Positions 60,138-64,000 of a stretch of 64,000 nt of DNA are shown one piece after another. Made by a program: the position numbers and the translations under genes. The stretch comes from Nitrincola sp048264025. GTDB taxonomy: Bacteria; Pseudomonadota; Gammaproteobacteria; Pseudomonadales; Balneatricaceae. The DNA lies in contig NZ_JBLXDN010000007.1 of the NCBI RefSeq assembly GCF_048264025.1, positions 62,001-126,000 of the forward strand, read 5' to 3'. Position 1 is the stretch's first letter; the number at the start of each line of letters is the position of its first letter. Below the pieces are notes generated by a model. It had not been told where the DNA came from and searched no databases. It saw nothing but the letters and a program-made list of their open reading frames with translations.

Positions 60138-60956
60138 TCATGACCTCAGTACTTCCTCAGCTAGCAGCTGAATCTTCGCTAGTTGAAAACTGGCAGCATC
60201 TTGTCCTAAATATCTGATCATATTCATGTCGTCTGGCGTCAAGGCGGTTAGCTGTGCCCAGTTGCTGCCGCGTTTCATGCAGTAAAGATCCCGTTTAGAC
60301 AAATAGGCATTAGTAGAGTGATTTGCGGCATAACATGCGCTTTTTTCCTTAGCAGATAGTGACACCAAGGGATAAGGAGTTGGTGCTTTAGCAGGCTGTG
60401 ACAATTGAGGCGTTAAATTGGCACTAAGGGCGGTAATTTCTGTAACACCATCTAAACCTGGACGATTGACTAACGCCGCACTGTGAAGGGCCGATGGACT
60501 ACCGCTATTTTTGTCATAAGGAAATACCGCAGAAAGGTATCGATACTCGCCTGAGGCCAAAAACTCCAGGGCGCGCTTTGTCCAGTGCGGCTTAACCCAC
60601 AGTCCAGATCCCTCACGCCACTCGATATCTTTAAACCATCCAGCAGCTGGAGCCGGGTGCCCATTCTGCTGACTCAGTAGCGTTTGGTGCTCATAATCAA
60701 TCACGAGTTCAGTTTGTGTCTGGTGGACCTTTGCAATGATCTGTTTTGCTGCTGCTTCATCCAAATACCAATACCCTGAGAGCGTATCAAATGGGCGTCC
60801 ATCAACGGCTTTAAAATGACCATCAGGCAATAAACGTTGCCACCCGTTTTGGACCTTACCGCCCTGCATATTGATGGCTGTAATACCTGAGTCTTTATGC
60901 TTTGGCGTGCTTCGAAGGGCAGTCATTATTTCCGCGAGGGTGGATGTTCGTGTCAT
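60138..60956 (-). CDS. Mu gpI-like phage protease
   Basis: A 272-residue protein of the Mu I protease kind: FDTLSGYWYLDEAAAKQIIAKVHQTQTELVIDYEHQTLL, PAPAAGWFKDIEWREGSGLWVKPHWTKRALEFLASGEYRYLSAVFPYD and HSAALVNRPGLDGVTEI. Mu I is about 360 residues, so this is shorter, the difference being in the C-terminal scaffold part. The ATG at 60956 has GAGG 8 bases upstream. The last 40 residues are similar to those of 61603-61839. Confidence 0.82.
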   Translation of the reverse strand: MTRTSTLAEIMTALRSTPKHKDSGITAINMQGGKVQNGWQRLLPDGHFKAVDGRPFDTLSGYWYLDEAAAKQIIAKVHQTQTELVIDYEHQTLLSQQNGHPAPAAGWFKDIEWREGSGLWVKPHWTKRALEFLASGEYRYLSAVFPYDKNSGSPSALHSAALVNRPGLDGVTEITALSANLTPQLSQPAKAPTPYPLVSLSAKEKSACYAANHSTNAYLSKRDLYCMKRGSNWAQLTALTPDDMNMIRYLGQDAASFQLAKIQLLAEEVLRS

Positions 60957-61015
60957 GGTAGTGGCCTCGTGAAAGGGGTTGATGGGCATACTGGCGTTAG
61001 CCCATCAACGGCTCG

Positions 61016-61573
61016 TTATGGCAATTGTGCGATTAGTTCATTCAGCATCGACTCTCGAAGCTCTTCACTTCGCTCATAGGCCATCGCTCTCCCGTACTTT
61101 TCTTCTACTGGCTGTCTAAATAATCGACCACCCCAACCTTCTTTTTCACCGTCTAATGCTGCAAGCAACATTTCCATTTGGAGGAAAACTGCTTCAGGTA
61201 TTTCAAACTGCGCCTTAAGCTCTTCACGCTTAATTCGCCATACTTCCCTTAAGGCAGCTTCCCTTGAGGTATTGAGTAGGTTACGCTTTGTTTGGAAGTT
61301 AGCTAGGCGTGATTCCAAATTGTCCTTCAACTGAATTAAGTCTTTTTCAGACTGTTCTGCTGAGTTTAATGCAGCTCTCGCCGTTAGAACTTCCTCTGGT
61401 GTAACTGCTGCACGAAGCTGGGACGTAGCCATCTGCTTACTGCCTTGCGCAACGCTCAATGAATTAAGCGCATTCGGCAGTAATACCGTGCGCATATTGT
61501 TGTTTTCATCCTCTGCTGCTTGTAATGCAGCACGCGCATCAACAAAGGCTTGAACTGCTTCTAAAATGGTCAT
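61016..61573 (-). CDS. Coiled-coil protein of the element
   Basis: A 185-residue protein, mostly helical: two heptad-rich stretches (about 10-75 and 75-125) with many Glu/Lys/Leu, then AALREVWRIKREELKAQFEIPEAVFLQMEMLLAALDGE. AAGGAG precedes the ATG. No family recognised. Its place just before the protease in the late operon would fit a capsid-assembly or scaffold role; this is inference. Confidence 0.65.
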   Translation of the reverse strand: MTILEAVQAFVDARAALQAAEDENNNMRTVLLPNALNSLSVAQGSKQMATSQLRAAVTPEEVLTARAALNSAEQSEKDLIQLKDNLESRLANFQTKRNLLNTSREAALREVWRIKREELKAQFEIPEAVFLQMEMLLAALDGEKEGWGGRLFRQPVEEKYGRAMAYERSEELRESMLNELIAQLP

Positions 61574-61602
61574 GTGGTGAGCTCCTTAAATACGGTCAAT
61601 GA

Positions 61603-61839
61603 TTAAAGTTGATTGATGACTTTTTCAGCCAAAATAGCCAATTTGTTGGAGTGGAAGGCATCGGCTTCCACACCCATGGCATTCATCACATTTAGCTCTT
61701 GAGCTGAAAGTGATGCCAGGGATTCAAATGTTTTGCCTTGTGATGCTGCATACTTTGCTCGCTTCTCCAAGTACTGCTGTTCAGTCATTCCGAAACGGTA
61801 GGCAACTTTTCGTTCTTCTGGGGTGATAGTGTTAGTCAT
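61603..61839 (-). CDS. Paralogue of the protease C-terminal domain
   Basis: A 78-residue protein. ITPEERKVAYRFGMTEQQYLEKRAKYAAS and LASLSAQELNVMNAMGVEADAFHSNKLAILAEKVINQL parallel LSAKEKSACYAANHSTNAYLSKRDLY and LTALTPDDMNMIRYLGQDAASFQLAKIQLLAEEVLRS of the protease. In Mu the C-terminal part of the protease gene doubles as the scaffold, so this may be a free scaffold-like unit. AAGGAA precedes the ATG; overlap of 8 bases with the upstream activator gene. Confidence 0.7.
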   Translation of the reverse strand: MTNTITPEERKVAYRFGMTEQQYLEKRAKYAASQGKTFESLASLSAQELNVMNAMGVEADAFHSNKLAILAEKVINQL

Positions 61840-62623
61840 GGTTTTTTCCTTGGGTGAGTGGTTTTAAGGGGTGTTTGAAATTGGTTTGCTTTGCGATGTA
61901 GCCGTCATAGTTTGAGCTGGCTTCTTGCTTGTCACGGGCTTCTTTTTGTCGTTTTCTCTCCTCTCTGCAAATTCGATAAACATGGACCAAGCTGATATTG
62001 AAATGCCTTGCGGCAGCATCTGGATTACCATTGCGCATGAACTTCATCACATTGAGTGCGAGTATTCGCACGTCAATTGAGCTGCATCTAGGAAGGTAGT
62101 AAACATTCTTCAGGCTTGAATTAATCTTTCCATGGAGTAGTGCTTCGATGAATAGATACTTGTCAGATTCTGACAGGTTGAGCGGCTTGATAATCTCACC
62201 TAATTCAGTCATGAGCCGGATGGTGTGTTTGGGCCACTTTTGCTGATAGCTTTTTTCCTCAGCCGGATCATGTGCTTCCTGCATAAAATGCAACACCTGA
62301 TCAATTGAACCGGTGTTGATTCCGTATAGATGCCTTTGTTTTAGCGCTAAGTCCTGATCAACTAAATACAAGTCATACCAGCGCTTTTGCTTAAAAAAGC
62401 TTTTTTCATTAGTCACACTAGGAAGACAGTGGCTAAAGCAACCTTGCTTAGATGAAAGTAGGTAGAGGGCAGGACGTGCATACATTTTGAGATCGGGGCG
62501 GTCAATAAGTACTGAATCCACTATCTCGAATAAGCGCCTTATACTTTTAGGCCAGTTATCTTGATCCATTAGAATGTCTTTCACATCACCTTCTAACAGG
62601 GATAGAATTGATTCTTCTGACAT
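61832..62623 (-). CDS. Mor-family transcription activator with duplicated domain
   Basis: A 263-residue protein; Mu Mor is about 130. The C-terminal half fits Mor/C: NVYYLPRCSSIDVRILALNVMKFM ... NGNPDAAARHFNISLVHVYRICREERKRQKE, with the YIPKG-like turn and the HTH. The N-terminal half shows a weaker copy (GCFSHCLPSVTNEKSFFKQKRWYDLYL ... LALKQRHLYGINTGSIDQVL). Mor activates the middle promoter in Mu. The ATG at 62623 has GGAG 6 bases upstream; the frame extends six codons to a TTG. Confidence 0.7.
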   Translation of the reverse strand: MSEESILSLLEGDVKDILMDQDNWPKSIRRLFEIVDSVLIDRPDLKMYARPALYLLSSKQGCFSHCLPSVTNEKSFFKQKRWYDLYLVDQDLALKQRHLYGINTGSIDQVLHFMQEAHDPAEEKSYQQKWPKHTIRLMTELGEIIKPLNLSESDKYLFIEALLHGKINSSLKNVYYLPRCSSIDVRILALNVMKFMRNGNPDAAARHFNISLVHVYRICREERKRQKEARDKQEASSNYDGYIAKQTNFKHPLKPLTQGKNHD

Positions 62624-62641
62624 GAGTATCTCCAGCACCAA

Positions 62642-62774
62642 AGTTATTTAACCGAAGTTAAACACTAGACATGCAGATTCCTGTTTAACGCGTGTTAATA
62701 GGATTAATGGAGGGGCACTTCTATGATGTAACTGTGTGAATGCGGTAGAGCCCCTTCGAGAGCCGGTCAAATGC
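62642..62774. promoter_or_regulatory. Regulatory region upstream of the Mor-like gene
   Basis: GTTAAAC (62657-62663) and GTTTAAC (62683-62689) form an inverted repeat, with a further TTAACC at 62649 and GTTAAT at 62694. Such repeated TTAAC boxes resemble operators of small phage repressors. No promoter hexamers are convincing. Confidence 0.45.
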
Positions 62775-62813
62775 AAAAAGCCTCGTGTATCTTTCAATAC
62801 CGAGGCTTTTTTT
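62775..62813. terminator. Bidirectional terminator between early and middle genes
   Basis: AAAAAGCCTCG pairs with CGAGGCTTTTT around an inner GTAT/ATAC stem; T-runs on both strands. It would end the early transcript (MuB onwards) before the Mor-like gene. Confidence 0.85.
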
Positions 62814-62903
62814 ATATCTGCATACCTGAAAATTAAATCTGTGACGCCGACTGCCTTCCTGAACCTAAATAAACCGCGTTAACCCCCCGTTAGATTCAAT
62901 AAA

Positions 62904-63227
62904 TCACCTTTGAGCACACATTGACTCACTTAAAGCTGAAATGCCCTCTAGCGGCCTTACAGAGCCTTTGGGCCAGCTGGCAGATTTTAGGCTGACTTCA
63001 ATCCGCTCTAAAAGAGTGCGCTGATGATTTGCCAGTTCCTGACATAACCACAGGCCCAGCTCTAAATGATCGTCCACATCAGCGCTTGGAGTACGTGCCT
63101 CTTTGTACTCACTCATCATATTTGTCACTGCTTCAACAGCGTGTGCTGATTTGCTGGCCGCCCAGACCAGATTAGTCATTTCGGTTTCCATATCTGTGTG
63201 CACTTTACTCATCGTTGCTCTTCCCAT
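62904..63227 (-). CDS. Small early protein of the element
   Basis: A protein of about 107 residues (MGRATMSKVHTDMETEMTNLV ... ), helical, with two His/Leu-rich stretches (DDHLELGLWLCQELANHQRTLLERIEVSL). GAGG precedes this ATG; a second start at 63212 (MSKVHTDM) has GGAAGAG. It begins 28 bases after the MuB-like gene. I do not recognise it. The longer frame to 63362 overlaps the ATPase gene and is unlikely. Confidence 0.6.
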   Translation of the reverse strand: MGRATMSKVHTDMETEMTNLVWAASKSAHAVEAVTNMMSEYKEARTPSADVDDHLELGLWLCQELANHQRTLLERIEVSLKSASWPKGSVRPLEGISALSESMCAQR

Positions 63228-63255
63228 GTCTGAAGCCTCAAAAATGCGGCGGGTC

Positions 63256-64000
63256 TCAAAGGTGTTTAATGATCTCGCCAGACACGCGATCATCGCCAAA
63301 ACCTGCTGCCACGTTGAACGCCTTTGTGACCAGGTTGTTGATTGCCAGCGGGTAGAGGTCACTGACCACTTGCCCGTTATCTTTCCGTCTCAAGCGCAGC
63401 CGTATCTCATCAAAAGCACCAGGCTCCATCAGCGCATTCACATCAGCCCCCACACGCTTGAACTTGTGCTTCAGGTAACTTTCCAGGTCAGCATCCAATG
63501 ACCGCAGGTCAACGGTAATGCAACGACGGATCAGCTCACGTGCCTGGCTGTTACGGTGCTCCTGGAGCTTCAGGCCCAGCTCGGTCTGGCCGATCAGGAC
63601 AATGCCCAGCAGCTTGGTAAAGCCGTCCTCAAGCTCCCAAAAGCGCTTCAGGTAGCGCAGGGTAGGAATGGTCAGGTCATGTGCCTCTTCTATCACCATG
63701 ACGTGCTTCTGACCAGAGCGTGAGGCATCACGCAGCAAGCGCTCAACCTGTCGCGCCTTAGCTTCCATAGACCGCTTGGGTGTCTCATCACTGACATCAG
63801 CAATAATCGCTTCACACAGCCCAGCCGCTGTGACGCGGGATTTATCAATAATGGTCGGCATGATCACAGAGACCTTCCCATCACGGCGCAACTCATCCAT
63901 CAGCAGCCGCCGCATGGTGGTTTTACCTGCACCGGAATCTGCCACAACAGCAACAATGCCTTGTGCTTGGGCAGCTTGGCGCATAGAGCCCAGCACGTAG
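63256..64000 (-). CDS. MuB/ExeA-like AAA+ transposition ATPase, 5' end outside window
   Basis: Open to the window edge. In frame the edge reads Y-V-L before GSMRQA, so a start further right is expected. Walker A is VVADSGAGKTTMRRLL, Walker B KHVMVIEEAHDL, and sensor motifs LLGIVLIGQTEL and ARELIRRCITVDL follow. MuB-type proteins load the transposase on target DNA and give target immunity. The size and motif spacing match the B proteins of B3/D3112-like transposable phages and the ExeA-like ATPases. Confidence 0.85.
   Translation of the reverse strand, partial: YVLGSMRQAAQAQGIVAVVADSGAGKTTMRRLLMDELRRDGKVSVIMPTIIDKSRVTAAGLCEAIIADVSDETPKRSMEAKARQVERLLRDASRSGQKHVMVIEEAHDLTIPTLRYLKRFWELEDGFTKLLGIVLIGQTELGLKLQEHRNSQARELIRRCITVDLRSLDADLESYLKHKFKRVGADVNALMEPGAFDEIRLRLRRKDNGQVVSDLYPLAINNLVTKAFNVAAGFGDDRVSGEIIKHL

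Larger units (their letters stand above)
57157..64000 (-). mobile_element. Mu-like transposable prophage or satellite, right part
   Basis: The element begins inside dctM at about 57157 (TGTCG) and runs past the window. All its genes read leftwards: MuB-like ATPase, small early gene, terminator, Mor-like activator, protease-tail paralogue, coiled-coil protein, gpI-like protease, tape-measure protein. The order agrees with Mu, but head, terminase, portal, tail-tube, baseplate and fibre genes are absent. The distance from MuB to the far end is about 7 kb against about 33 kb in Mu. The transposase gene should lie right of the window. Confidence 0.8.

Noticed and set aside
63228..63362. N-terminal extension of the small early gene into the MuB-like gene
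   Set aside because: It is out of frame with and overlaps the ATPase gene; two good ribosome sites lie further downstream.
57157..64000. Complete Mu-like prophage
   Set aside because: Only about 7 kb separate the MuB-like gene from the element end and most structural genes are absent, so a complete phage is excluded at least in this part.

Overview
The window is chromosomal DNA of a gammaproteobacterium of about 50% G+C. The gene content (DeaD, FadD, PpnN, EpmC, PCuAC/SCO, phasin, TRAP transporter, cytochrome bd) suggests a marine, Oceanospirillales-like heterotroph; this is inference from protein types, not a database match. No rRNA, tRNA or CRISPR was seen.

Layout. 1-9 kb holds housekeeping genes: the end of deaD, an M23 peptidase/bactofilin pair, a glutamine amidotransferase, fadD, a broken chemotaxis receptor, ppnN and a TraB-family protein. 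9-11.5 kb holds an EAL/HDOD protein and a lipoprotein gene lodged between two copies of the moaA 3' end. 11.5-18.5 kb is a molybdopterin and tungstate block (moaA, moaE, a moaC-moaD fusion, moeA, mobB, mobA, tupCBA). 18.7-24.3 kb holds an NtrC-type two-component pair, a second moeA, moaB and a DUF1244 gene. 24.4-34.9 kb is a complete Shewanella-type membrane formate dehydrogenase cluster (fdhC, fdhB, fdhA, fdhX, TorD-like chaperone, polyferredoxin, DUF3306, DUF3305, fdhD, and an HTH/periplasmic-binding-like regulator). I read sigma-54 -24/-12 elements in front of tupA, the polyferredoxin gene, DUF3305 and fdhD, so tungstate uptake and formate dehydrogenase look like one sigma-54 regulon served by the local NtrC-type regulator.

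34.9-40.5 kb holds a phasin with putative PhaR boxes, a PilZ protein, pdxB, a WGR protein, trpB and a copper-delivery set (SCO, PCuAC). 40.5-44.2 kb is an A+T-rich accessory island bounded by perfect 89-bp direct repeats that duplicate the 3' end of the adjacent gene. It carries an outer-membrane barrel, an exported glycine-zipper protein ending in CXXCH, two small membrane proteins and a FapD-like C39 peptidase, behind a promoter overlapped by a Fur-like box. 44.2-49.7 kb holds epmC and a sulfide/sulfur module (FccA-like cytochrome, FccB, YeeE/YedE transporter, SoxYZ-like carrier). 49.7-54.2 kb is a PAS/sigma-54 activator divergent from cydABX, which has its own sigma-54 promoter. Together these look like sulfide oxidation plus a sulfide-tolerant terminal oxidase.

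54.3-57.2 kb is a dctPQM TRAP operon whose dctM is cut by a Mu-like transposable element that fills the rest of the window (57.16 kb to beyond 64 kb, read leftwards). The element has a MuB-like ATPase, a Mor-like activator, a Mu gpI-like protease, a paralogue of the protease tail, a coiled-coil protein and a tape-measure protein, but no capsid, terminase, tail-tube or baseplate genes here. It is either a collinear deletion derivative or a compact satellite-like element. The two most unusual features of the window are the repeat-bounded insertions at gene 3' ends (two cases, same polarity) and this short Mu-like element.
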